A stretch of 64,000 nt of DNA. It comes from Madurella fahalii. Taxonomy: Eukaryota > Ascomycota > Sordariomycetes > Sordariales. Made by a program: the position numbers and the translations under genes. Location of the stretch: positions 3,472,001-3,536,000 of the forward strand of contig CM056878.1 in assembly GCA_029876055.1 (NCBI GenBank). The letters are read 5' to 3'. A model generated the notes under the pieces. It did no database searches. It was not told the DNA's origin and worked only from the letters and a program-made list of their open reading frames with translations. The stretch's first letter is position 1. Each line of letters opens with the position of its first letter. Shown here piece by piece: positions 31,683-42,734 of this stretch.

Positions 31683-33457
31683 ATGGCGCCTGCAACTTCC
31701 TTGTCTCTAATGGATCTGCGTGCTCAGATAGTTGGTGAGTTGTCCGCTGCAGCTACTTCAACCTCGCATGCCCCCCGGTCACTAATATCACTGCAGAAAA
31801 CTGCCAGTTCTTCAGCCGGTCCGATGCCACCATCTCTCTGGTCATCGCCAAAGAACCCCTGGGGTCCTTCAAGGCCATTGTACTGAGGGCCGAAGCGGGC
31901 ATCCGAGGCGCTCTGCTGTCCGAGACAGCCCCGTTTGTCTATGATGCCGTGCTCGCTCTCCATGTCAAGTCTGCCGAGGCGGTCCAGAACTACATCGCCA
32001 ACAACGGGTTTGCCCCTGTGCCTAGCGTCAAGAGCCGTTTCAAGCAGGGCGGCAGCCATGAAGATGAGGGCAATAGCGACGCCGCCTCGGTGTCTTCTAC
32101 CGTCACAGTAGACGACTGCGAGTCTCTGTCGGACAATGAGACCGTTTCAGTCACCTCGGTCTGCAGGACAAAGCATCAAAACCACCGCAAGGCGGGCAGA
32201 TCAACCAAGCGTAGATCAAGGCAGCCCCGATCGCCGTCTCCATTTTCTCGCTCGGTGGAGTCAGAATCCGAAGATGACTTTGACTTTGAGCGTGCCAGGG
32301 GCATCCCGCCACTTCCCATACGCCGCCCGCCCTTCTTCAACGGCTTCTCACCGGGCACGATCCGCCCGGGCGGCTACGCGCCCCATCCACGGCTCCAGCA
32401 CAACAAGCATCGCAGCTTTCCGGCCCTGAGTTCCATGGGCACGACACCTGCGCCCGCGCCCCCTTTTCCTTCAGCAACCCCGTCCTCGAGCACATCAACA
32501 TCTCCAGCCACAAACCCTCCTCCTAGCTACCACCTTCTAGGCATGGGTCATGCGGGAGCAAATACCGTAACCTCCCTTCCACCTCAACCGCCCAAGCCAC
32601 CAGCTGCCGCCCCTGTCCCAGCCGCTGTCCCAGTCATGGCCACCGCACCCATGCCTACCTTGCCGCCTCACTTCAATCCCAACCCTACCATCACGAACCC
32701 CCAGCAGCCTCACCTAATTGACACTATCCTCCTCATCCACTGGCGCCGTCCCAGGGACCACCACCACCACAACAACAACAACAACAACAACAGCAGCAGC
32801 AGCAGCAACGCCCTATCTACACACCGCGCCGCGCTCCAACAACTCCCTTCCCCGCTGACAGTCCGTCGTCTCCAGGACGCCGCCCTGGCCTACGTGAGAC
32901 GCCAGCCGGAGCATCATAAGGACATGCTCCTCCTACATCTGCATACCAAGAATAACAGTACATGGCAACTCAGGGCGGTAGTGAAGAAGCTGGTCGTGAG
33001 CAGCGGAGGAGGAGGAGGAGCAGGGGGGGGAGAAGAGGAGTATGACCTCAGTGGGTATGGAGGCGGAGCGGATCTTACCAGGCTGGTTGCTGCTGGGAAG
33101 GGCAAGGGGAACGGGGAATTGCCGAGGGTGGAGGTGGAGGTTTTTGGCTGCGAATCGCCGGCACAGGCGGTTGGGGCCATGGGGATGTCCCCCCCGCCAG
33201 CCGCCGGGAGTGGTGCGAGGAGTGGGAGCGGTTCGTCTGGGTCTGGGCCTAGGTCTGGGATTACGAGACAGGCTGGTGGGATGTTCCCTTCGGGGCGCGG
33301 AGCGCCGCCGCCGCCGCCGTCTGGTGTTGTGGGTATGAGAATGGGTGTAGGCGCGGGAGTGTCGGGCGTGTCGAAATTGCCGGCTCCGGCGGTGGGCAGA
33401 CATCATGCTCATCAGACTGGGAGTAGGCACCCTCACGATCAGCGACAGGATTGTTGA
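31683..33457 (+). CDS. Unrecognised low-complexity protein, 570 aa
   Basis: Exons 31683-31734 and 31797-33457 joined by a 62-nt intron (GTGAGT...ACTGCAG). The spliced N-terminus MDLRAQIVENCQFFSRSDATISLVIAKEPLGSF (given in part) is followed by an organised region to ~residue 115. A Ser/Asp-rich acidic segment, an RS-like basic stretch (KAGRSTKRRSRQPRSPSP), and long Pro/Ala/Ser/Thr-rich linkers come next. A His-Asn-Ser homopolymer block is encoded by a trinucleotide repeat at ~32758-32808. A short folded-looking piece (residues ~380-450) precedes a Gly/Ser tail. I do not recognise the family. The start could be the upstream in-frame ATG at 31617 (+22 aa). Confidence 0.65.
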
Positions 33458-36323
33458 GGATTAAGGGGTGATTAAGGCGTGATACGGGACAGGGACAGGG
33501 GTTGGAAGAGAGGGATGGAACGGTGAAACGAGGCGTACATGAGGTGATTCAGGTATGATTGCAGATCGCGGAACATCTGTCCGAGTGAGGCTTCGAGAGA
33601 GCCTTGGCGGTTATGGTTGCGGCGGCTACCAAGCGGGCGGCGTGAAGGCTGGGATATGGCCGAGGAAAATAAGGAATGGCTTCAAGGGCGGATTCGGGAC
33701 GAAGGACAGGAACGGGACCCTCTTACACACGTGTCCTGCTTCAATGCTTGTGCTGCCTCTTCAGCCCATTTTCCCCCACCTCATCTACATTTACTCTTGC
33801 ACGATAACAGCGGCATCGTCACCAACCCCAACAACTCCCACGACACAGCACTCGAACTTCAACATAGCACTCTATTCACTGGCGTCACCTCACCTCTTTT
33901 TAAATTACGGCTTTGCACTTAGAATCCTATTTCATCTTGTGGTTAGGTCGAAGGCGGATGAGTCAACATACAACCCAGGCAAGATCACAACTCTTGCCGG
34001 GGAGGAGAACAGAATGAATGAAGAGAGATTAGGAAAAGAAAAACGGAAGAGAAGAAAGAAAGACAGAGAAAGAAAAAGTGTTTATCTGAGAGCCCAAGCC
34101 AGTGTGTTTATTTGAATGCATTTTATTGATCGCCCCTTTTCGCCCCGCCGCTACCGGTACATTCTGAGATCCCGCCCCGGTACTTGTGATCGCGTGCCTT
34201 ATCCGCGCCACACAGAAGCCTGGCGCGGGTAATGGATGATCACGGTGCCTTACTCGCCTCAGCTGGCAGGGGTACGCCTCCCGAATTTTTGCACATACCG
34301 GCATGTTACATGTAGGGCCACTTGTATTTGGATGCTTTCGAGTCTATTGCGCCGGCCAACAGATTGGGCTATGTATATAACGCAACACATTCCATCTTAC
34401 GATCCTCTTAGCATTCGCGCCGAGAGTGGGATACCGGCAGCGGACGTAGTGTATATCTCCACGGCCCTGGAGTGTAGGAACTTCCGCGGAGGATATCGGA
34501 GCATTCGCCCACCCATCTACGCATGCAAGACATGCCCCTGTTCACGGAGAAGCAGTTCACCGTGGGCTCAAGCACTCAGGGGTGAAAGACGGGTGGGCAA
34601 GAGAAATTGAATCGACGCCCCTCCCTGTCGAACGACTCCTGACACGAGACTATTACCGCCAAGCTAGGACTTTGCGGCGCAAAGAAAAACAATTCTAATG
34701 AAAAGCATGGCATCGTGATCTCGCCAATGAACGCCATGCGCTTTATCTTCGCATCTCACGATATTTCCGTCGTTCTACTCAGTCCCTCTCATGCTCCGAG
34801 GAATTCATCATCTCGACCGCTTATTCGCCGCCTCGTGTGATGGTCACACCTCCAACAGCTGTCCAAATCTCGTTTTCGCATGATGTAACCGAGTTCATCA
34901 ACCATCATGAGATCACCGAGAGCAAGATCAGGAGCAGGTCGCAGCCAATAAACGCCGCTTCCCCCCATGCAACCATGGCAAAGCCTGAATTCCAAGGCTG
35001 ATGGTGCAAGCGCCGAGCCCATGGGTATTGTGCTGTGGCTCTCCCAAGGACAATCTTTTTTTTTTTTTTTTTTTTTTTTGACCCGTCCATCTTAAGTCAT
35101 CACCCCCCCAAACCCGTCAACCACGAGGCGAGCACGACCTATCACCACTTACACGCCTGCTTTGGCCTCCGACCCTGGACCCTGGTCCCAGCCCGCCTGC
35201 AGCCTCGTCGCGAATCTCAGGTCAAGGGGGTTCGAAGATCGGCGGGCCGCCTACCGTTTTCGTGTGACTGCTGCAACGAGAGGGTCTCCGTTCGCGGCTT
35301 TGCCCCGCAAACCACTCCCGCGCTCGGTAGCACCCGTCCTAGCCGTTGATTTGACTGCCCGGGGTTCCCGCTTGAGGGGTGCGCCAAGGCGTGGGCCTCC
35401 TTTCCCACGTCGGTGTCTTTGCCCCGAAACAAGGCAGCGAGCCGAGGAACCAAGTCAAGGCGTTTGCTTATTTGGGAATCCATGAATGGGAGGCTCAACC
35501 TAATGCACTCCCGAGGCTGTCTAGCTTAGAAGGAGTGCAGTATGTACTGCGCTAGTAGCTCCCCGGTTTCGGTGGCAGGGCGGCACGTCCCCTGTTGCAG
35601 CAGGACGGTTATCACTGTTTCTAAAGTTTATGGCTAGGGCAGGAAACCGGTTGCGCTGTGGTTCGCTGCACCGCGATAGGCGCGGGGCTCGGGTGTTGAG
35701 GTTGCGGCTGCGGTTGTGGGACCGGAGTTCGCCGGCCGGACCCAGCTGTAGTACGCCAAATATGCTGGTTTCAGACGACTTGTGTTGCTGACAGGTTTAG
35801 GGTCACATGGACGTAAGGTGAGTCGGGCACTTTGTGGAGCGTAGCTCGATGAAGCGTCCCAGAGCATCTGGATTAAGATGGATCGCGAGCTCGGAGCGGG
35901 CCAAGGAGACTTAGAGCGAAGCTGTGAAGGTAAAGAGCGAAGCTGTGAAGGTAATCAGAGGGTTGATGGCGGTCGACTCACTCATTCATTCAGATAAGAC
36001 TACACGTATCGACCGAAGAATATAAACCGACCGCGCCAGGAACCGATCCTCAACCCCTTTGCTTACTGCACCAAAGCAGGTTATCGCACCGCAGATAGGC
36101 AGAGTCTAGGTGCCAGTCAGGCAAAACCAAACGTCGTAGTAGTAACCAACGGTACGGCGTTCCCATCTATTATATCGTCTCCCCAGTCCAACGCCGTCAA
36201 AGATGCCCTCAACATGCTGCTTGCCATCAACCAGAGTGGTTCGTCTGTGATTACCTGTCGCCAACAGTTGTATATGTGTATAGAAACGAGCTTTACCTCC
36301 CCCCTATCCTCCCAAACCCCCGT
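33458..36323. other. Longest intergenic region (2.9 kb)
   Basis: No gene supported; a 186-codon frame at 33555-34115 has no coding character and crosses purine-rich low-complexity DNA. Contains T24 at 35056-35079 and a perfect 20-bp direct repeat at 35913-35932/35934-35953 (AGAGCGAAGCTGTGAAGGTA). A TATA-like word near 36020 could mark a promoter of a short or non-coding transcript, but nothing more can be shown. Confidence 0.45.
35056..35079. repeat. T24 homopolymer
   Basis: Uninterrupted run of 24 T in intergenic DNA; no associated gene feature. Confidence 0.8.
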
Positions 36324-39300
36324 CTAGTAGATCCCCTGCGTCCTGTACTGGAAGGTATCATAACTGCCACGTCAAGTCAGTATCCCCCCATTGCTCGCAA
36401 TCTACCCCCCCACCATCCAGAGAGTGCGAGAGACTTACAGTCGTGTATAATAACTACCGAGCGACTTGGCAATCAGATCCGTCTCGACAAACTGCTCGGC
36501 CTCGTCGGCGCTCAACTGCAGCTGGAACCGCTGCCGCAGAGCCGTCGTCACCTGCGTCACGCCGGCCCCGAAGCAAGGCATCTTGGACTCACGGCCCATC
36601 ATGCTGACCAGGTCGATGATGTTGTCAGCAGACCGCCGGAGGGCTTTGCCGCGGCACACACACACAGACACACGCATGTCAGCCTCTTTCGTCGCTTATC
36701 GTGGCACAGGCATAAAGAGAAGACATACCTTGAAAAGCCTGCTTGCAAAGTTTCTTGAACTCCTCAAAATCCGCCGACCCAACCCCGCCCAGCACATCGA
36801 CATACTCATACGTCAACTTGAACGGCGCCGCCTCGAACCCGACCGACCCGGGCGAGTTGGACAGCATGAAGCCAAAATCAATGTGGATGATGTGCCCCTC
36901 ATTGTCGATGAGCACATTGCCGTTGTGCCTGTCCTTGAGCTGCAGCACGTACGAGATGACGCTGTACGCGGCCAGGCTCCTCTTGAAGGCATCGACGCCG
37001 GCGCGGTAGGCCTCCCCGTCCGGCGTGCCAAACGCCTTGACAAAGTGGTCCTTGAGCGTCGCGATCCGCCGCCGCGGGTTCGCCCCGCTCTCGATGGACG
37101 CGAGCGTCAGGCTCCGCTTGATCGAGTGCAGCGACACGCCGTTGGCGATGGTTTCGATCAGGCCCGACGACTCGCCCGTCACCAGGATGCGCATGAGCTT
37201 GACCCACACGGGCACGCCCGCGTCAACCCAGATCTTGTGGCAGCACCGTATCAGCTGGCACGCGAACGCCTCCTGCCGCAGGTCCGAGCCCGTCTTGACG
37301 ATGACGCTGACCAGGTCCCAGTTCTTCATCCACCCGTACGGCGACGACTTGCGGATGCGCTCCTTCTTCGTCTCCCACGCCTCGCCAAACACGGCCGCGC
37401 TGGGGTCGTCGCGGTCGCCCTTGCGCTGAAGCCCGCCCGTCTTGATGTCGTTCTCCATCCGGTCGATGCCAGCGTTGGCGTTGAGGTTCGGCTCGACGCC
37501 CGCCGTCCCGTCGTCGTTGCCGCCCCCACCTCCCCCGTCCCCGCCTCCGTTGGCTGCCTCGTTGGCTGCCTCCGCCGCCTGCGCCCTGGCCATGATCATG
37601 TCAAACGTCGGTCCCTGGCCATCGTCGAGGTCGAAGCTCTGCTCTTCCAGGCTCTGCATGCTGGCGATGATTCGCGCTCGGATGGCTGCCACTTCCTGGC
37701 GGGGCCGCTTGCCGCTCGTTGCGTCCAGCTGCGCGAGCATCTGCGAGGCCGTCCGCATGTGCACCGCGAGCGCCGAGAAGTCGGGCTGGTCAACCGAGTT
37801 GTTGCGCGGGTTGGTGAGGGTCATCCTCCTCAGCGGAGGGCTTGGAGGCCCAGAGGTGGGGTCGCCGCTCGAGCTCCGGGAGGTACTCTTTTCCGAGGCG
37901 GCCGATACTGCGCTGGTATTAACGCTAGACAGGCGCAGGGAGTAGTTCGACGGCGCTGGCCGCGAACCGAACAACTCGTCATCCGTCGGCTTGAGCATCG
38001 GCGAGCTCCCTAGATCACCAGACGCTGGCTCAAAGACGCTATCAACCACCAGTTCGGGCGTGCGGGCAGTGGTAGACATGTTCGGGGCGTCGGACAAGTC
38101 GAATATCCGCTTGCGCGTCCCTTGTTCGGCCAACAGAGTTGTGAGCAGTCGCTGGTTGTCTTGGGTGCTGGGGTCGAATGAGAAATCATCGCGCAGGATC
38201 TCGACCATGAGCAAGTATGGCACCTTCTCAGCGCTGTTGAGAACCGTGGCCTCTGCCGGGTTGAGTCGGACTATCCTGTGGTGGCGGCTCCGCGATGGAG
38301 AGCCGCCCATCAGGTCGGGAGGGCAGATGACGGGGATATCAACCTCTGCCGGTAGATCTCGGGCGATGAGAGCCAGCTCGGCACGCAATGCGCTTAGACG
38401 CGCGGGTTTCGGGACCATGACGAGGCGGTTCGAGATGTCCTCAAGTGCTGTCAAAAAAGCCGTCTGGCAGCGGAAATAGTTCTGGCGCAGCAGCCGTGTC
38501 TTTTGTAGATTTGTCATGTCGGCTTGGCTCAACAGCGTCTTCACGTGGTGCGAGTGTCTCCTCGGCGTCTCGGACGGCCTCAGGCCAGCCGACACTGGGG
38601 TAGTTGGCCGTGTGACGAGACGAAGCGGCCGGGAATCGGGTAAGGGCAGTGAAGCCGAGCTCAGACGCGCCTCGAGGGCCATATTCTCCAGTTTGGATGG
38701 CAACTCTGTATCCTCCTTCTCCTGCGGCGCAGACCCCGCCGTTGTCGATCTTGAGGGAGGCCGGGATGCCTTGGCCGACGATTTCGCGTGTTGGCCGGCC
38801 GGCCCCGCCTTGGTATCCGGGGCACTCGCGGTGCGCCCATCCTTTGCGCGCCTTGACCGAGTGCTCCCGGCAGTAACGGTGTGCGCCCGCGCGGGCACGT
38901 TCTTGTTCGCCGTGGAGGAGGCGGCGGCAGCGGCGGCGGCGGGCTCTGAGATGGTCTCGACAACAGGGCGGGGTTTCCTTGCCTGGGCGACGGCGAGAGG
39001 TCCAGCCCAGTGTGGCAGATGAGGACATGCGATACTTGCGAGAACGAAGCTTCCCAGGACCGTCACGGGTAGAACATTCTCGGTAATCTTCTCGTGTCTC
39101 CCGCTCTCCGAAACCCCAAACACGACGTGCTGCACCTTGTTGTATACTCTACGGCATGTCTTGAAGGCCTCGGTTTGGGGGTTCGGCGAGAGATCGTGCA
39201 GGTAGGTTTGGAACAACCAGAATGTCTGTGAAAAAGAAAAAAAAAAAGGTATTAGCCAGCGATTCAACGGCGACAGGAGGTGGAATTGGCGAACCAGTAG

Positions 39301-39634
39301 CGCTGCCGTGACCGACTCCTCGCACAGATCTAGCAGAAACTCCTCCAGGGCCATCGACTCGTTGTCGAGGCTGATTATAAGGTGGCATAGCTGCGGGAGG
39401 AAGAACTCGATGTCCTCATACGGAAACTGGCGGAGCTTGCTGCAGAGCACGTAGTGGATGCCGACGTGGTCGGCATAGCGACTGCGGAGGGAAGAGCCAG
39501 GTCAGCATTCACGCGGCGCGGCGGCTTGTCAAGGGGAGAGAGGAGGGCGCGCACGAGAGATAGGACACGGAGAGGAAGGGGTTCTGGTTGAAGACATCGC
39601 TCTCGAGGAACCGCTTCAGCAAGTCCCACGACAT
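36324..39634 (-). CDS. PIK1: Phosphatidylinositol 4-kinase PIK1 (PI4K-beta), 1002 aa
   Basis: Makes PI4P at the Golgi and nucleus; essential for secretion in yeast. The N-terminal lipid-kinase-unique region (MSWDLLKRFLESDVFNQNPF..., HVGIHYVLCSKLRQFPYEDIEFFLPQ) is followed by a disordered Ser/Pro-rich middle. The C-terminal PI3/PI4-kinase domain (~residues 720-985) has KTGSDLRQEAFA, catalytic loop KDRHNGNVLID (~852-862) and activation motif HIDFGFML. It ends DTFQYRTQGIY as in orthologues. Minus exons 39634-39555, 39481-39295, 39225-36729, 36643-36439, 36363-36324; 3009 nt. Intron 2 (69 nt, donor GTTCGC) is in frame and stop-free; its removal restores the family join SVTAALL-TFWLFQTYLHDL. Confidence 0.94.
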
Positions 39635-40446
39635 TGGTTGCGACTGCGTCAGGAGGGCGGCTGGACTCGGCGGAAGAGGAAGACGGGATCAGACGGTGGG
39701 GAGGCAGCATGCTCGTCGGCATCCGGCTTCGACGTCAGAGGTTCGCACAGGGAGGCGCGCGCAAGGGCTGCAGCATGGCTGCCTCGGGGGGTTATATCGC
39801 GTGGTCCGAGTTGAGTGGTCAATGTGGGATGTGTTTTGTTTCGCCGGTTGAAGCTTTTCTCTGTCAGATAATCGCTAAGGACAGCAGCCAGCCAAAGCTC
39901 CATTTGGCCAATTCGCAGGGGCGCGCTCCGCCCTCGTTGGCCATCGCTCCCCACCACTGCAGCCGACTGTCCGGCTCGGCATCGGGTTCAGGTTCTTGGG
40001 CCAGAACCCTGCCAGTCCCCATGTGCCTTCTGGCCACAGACCTGATTTATGCGTCTTAACAAGACTGTATCATTTGGTATTGCAGACCTAATCGAAACAG
40101 AACTAGGCCATTTTTTATCGGCTCTTCATTCCCTTTTTCTTTTTCTTTTTCTTTTCCTTTCTTTCTTCTTTTTCCCTTTCTCGTTGTTTTTTTTCCCCCC
40201 GGTCCCCCATGTTTCTAATTTCTTCAAAAACTTTCTTAACCGAGAATTCAGGGGTCGTCAGGGGTTGAGATGCGTCACTGTCTGCCTACGGTGGATAGGG
40301 GAAAGTAAGTCGAGACGACCGCAACGGAAACTGTGCAAGGTCGATGCTCTTTTCTGACCCAAACGTTGCTTTGAAATTATGCCAAAACTCCAGCCAACTC
40401 AGATAGACGAAGCTATACCACATTATTCCACGTTTTGACCTTAACC
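39635..40446. other. Intergenic, PIK1 upstream and permease downstream
   Basis: No gene supported; contains a pyrimidine-rich tract at about 40130-40200. Holds the PIK1 promoter and the 3' end of the permease gene. Confidence 0.5.
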
Positions 40447-42734
40447 TCACCAGACAGGCCGCTTCCGCCTTTTCCACTGTTCCTGCTTCCTCCTCCGCTT
40501 AGGCTTGACCCTCTACGGCAACCAGTCAGTTCACTCGATAAACTACTGTCACGTCCGGGCAAACTCACCTTGTACTTGACTCTCTCACTGCCATCCGGCA
40601 TCTGCACAATCTCATGCTGGATGTGATATCCAAAGGCGGGGAGCACCTTTGCCCAGATGAGCCAATACACCGTCCCAAGCGCCAGCAAACTCGTCCCCAG
40701 TGTGGGCACGACATAGAACGGCACCGACAAGAGCAAATTGTTCTCGATAAACATCGCCGCCTGCACAAAGAGAAGCGAGACAATCCAGAAGATGGTCAGC
40801 AGAGGCGAGCTGCGGAATGTCGTCCGCTGCTCCGCCCACCGTTCAGCTGGGGAAAAGTTAAGGTATACCAAGCCGATGCCGAGTAAGACTAGCGGAAGGT
40901 AAGCGTCATCTAACTTTGCGGGGGGGACCAGAAGGTGGGGACGTACGTTTGATCCAGTTGCCGCTGTAAATAAAGACGTTGGTGACAAAAAGGTAGACGT
41001 CCGAGGTGTGCGAGCCGAGGATAAAAGCGCAGGTGAAGAGCCAGTGGAGGAAGATTGCGCCGGTAGGAGCATTAAACGGCCAGTCACTAGCCCAGAAGCG
41101 GGACCAAGGCAGCACACCCTCCTTGGCGAGCTCCTGCTTCACGCGAGGCATGGCAAACGACTGCGCAAACACATTTCCTAGCGCCGAGAGCGCGATGAAG
41201 AGAGGTACCACACGGTCGACGAAGTCGCTATTGCCCCAGACGTTCTGGAAGAACTGGGCGGCGACGACAACCCTTGAGTCGGCGATCTCGTTCTTGGTCA
41301 TGGCGGCGAACTGTGCGTCTGTCAGTCGCCGTCTCGCGCACCAGAAGGCTTATGCTTGTGCTCACGTAGGAGATGTTGGCCAGCACATAGAGCACCGTCA
41401 CAGCCGAAATGGCAATCGGCGCTGCCTTCCTCAATGTCCTTGGTGGATTCCGAACTTCCGTCAAGACCTGGAACCCATCAGCGCCAAGCTCCGTTTACGC
41501 CTCAACCCCAGAAGGCCTTACATAATTGGCATTCTCCCATCCGCTGTACGAGTAGAGAACTTGTAGAAGAGCAAGCGCATAGTTGGCGGCGGTTCCGGGC
41601 GAGTTCTCTTCTCCAGCGGGGGTGTCCATAGCAGGCCCGTGAAAGCTCGAGAAGTTGCTGGGGTCTGGTCTCGGTGTCGCCATCCTGCCAGAGAGCGCGG
41701 CAAACCCAGTGCAGACGACCAGACTGAGCAGGATGAGCTTGAAGGCGCCGAATCCGTTGCTCAGCCAGATGCCCCAGCGTGGAGCGAAGGCGTGGATTAG
41801 GCAGACCACTGTGGGTTATGAGCGGATGGTGTTTCTGAGGGTGTACTTCTTTCACTAACCGGTGATGGCGGCAATAGCAATGCCCCTGTTGAGCCAACTG
41901 CCATCCTGGGCATCGGAGGTTGCGGCTTGTAGTAGATAGCTGCTGAAGCTGATGCTATTGCCGGTCGATATGGCGAAGAGCACGAACTGTACTGCATAGG
42001 GGTTAGCGGGTGAGTATGATGAGGGTCTTTTTGGTGTGTAACTCACCTGCAAATACGCACGTGGCTAGATATCGTGGCCTCTGATATACTCGCTCTAACT
42101 ATGCAGGGGTCGTGGGATGTCAGAGATAGTCCCACACTGGTAACCGGCAGTTCCTACTACCTACATAAACCTTTTCCCCCCTGAACGCGGCAGGGCAGTG
42201 CCATACTCCAAGTAGACGAATAGTCTAGTTCCATGTTAGCGTAGACCCGAAGCCGGCATATCAGTTCTGATCATACCCGCTTTAGCAAGTCAGCCCCGGA
42301 GTTCTCACAAGTCGAGCTGGAGTAAGAGACGACTCACCAGAAGGTCATCAGCCCGCCCAGCACCCAAAACAACAGCGTCATGCCGACACTGCCGATGGAG
42401 TATACGATCCATGACGGGGTCGAGTAAATGCCGGCGCCCACCACCCGGTTGATGATTAGAAACACCGTCGACCACGTCCCGAGTTTTCTGTCTGGAAGTT
42501 CACGGCCGTGTCAGGGAGCTTGCTCTGTTCGCCACCCGGGGTTGAGGAGGAGAAAGCGGACGAACCCTCGGGATAATAGAAGTCATGGTAATCCTCTAAT
42601 GAATTATCATCACCGGGCGTCGGGCCGAGCCCGTTGCTGACCACGGTGTGGTATGTACCGTTCTCGTCGGCCACTCCATGGGCTTCCGTGTCCTTGCTGG
42701 CCACAGGCTGCTCGAAGATTTCCGGTTCTTGCAT
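40447..42734 (-). CDS. Methionine-permease-like APC transporter (MUP1 family), 11 exons, apparent -1 frameshift
   Basis: Plasma-membrane amino-acid transporter of the APC/LAT group, like high-affinity methionine permease Mup1. Motifs: DRKLGTWSTVFLIINRVVGAGIYSTPS (TM1), GLFVYLEYGTALPRSGG (TM2), YSYSGWENANYVLTEVRNPPRTL (TM6), FIALSALGNVFAQSFAMPRV. Minus exons: 42734-42566, 42491-42338, 42279-42277 (3 nt), 42224-42165, 42098-42047, 41991-41860, 41808-41522, 41467-41366, 41310-40947, 40888-40569, 40512-40447. The 3-nt exon is needed to avoid TGA and gives MTF-C-G-LFVYLE. The sum is 1709 nt, one short of 570 codons: exon 4 has G6 where seven G would read SGGEKVYLE. This is either a sequence error or a real frameshift; everything downstream is intact, favouring error or a recent lesion. 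The exon 10 start is also possible slightly upstream. Confidence 0.78.

Noticed and set aside
33555..34115. A 186-codon open frame
   Set aside because: Biased by purine-rich low-complexity DNA, with no resemblance to a protein family and overlapping frames on both strands.
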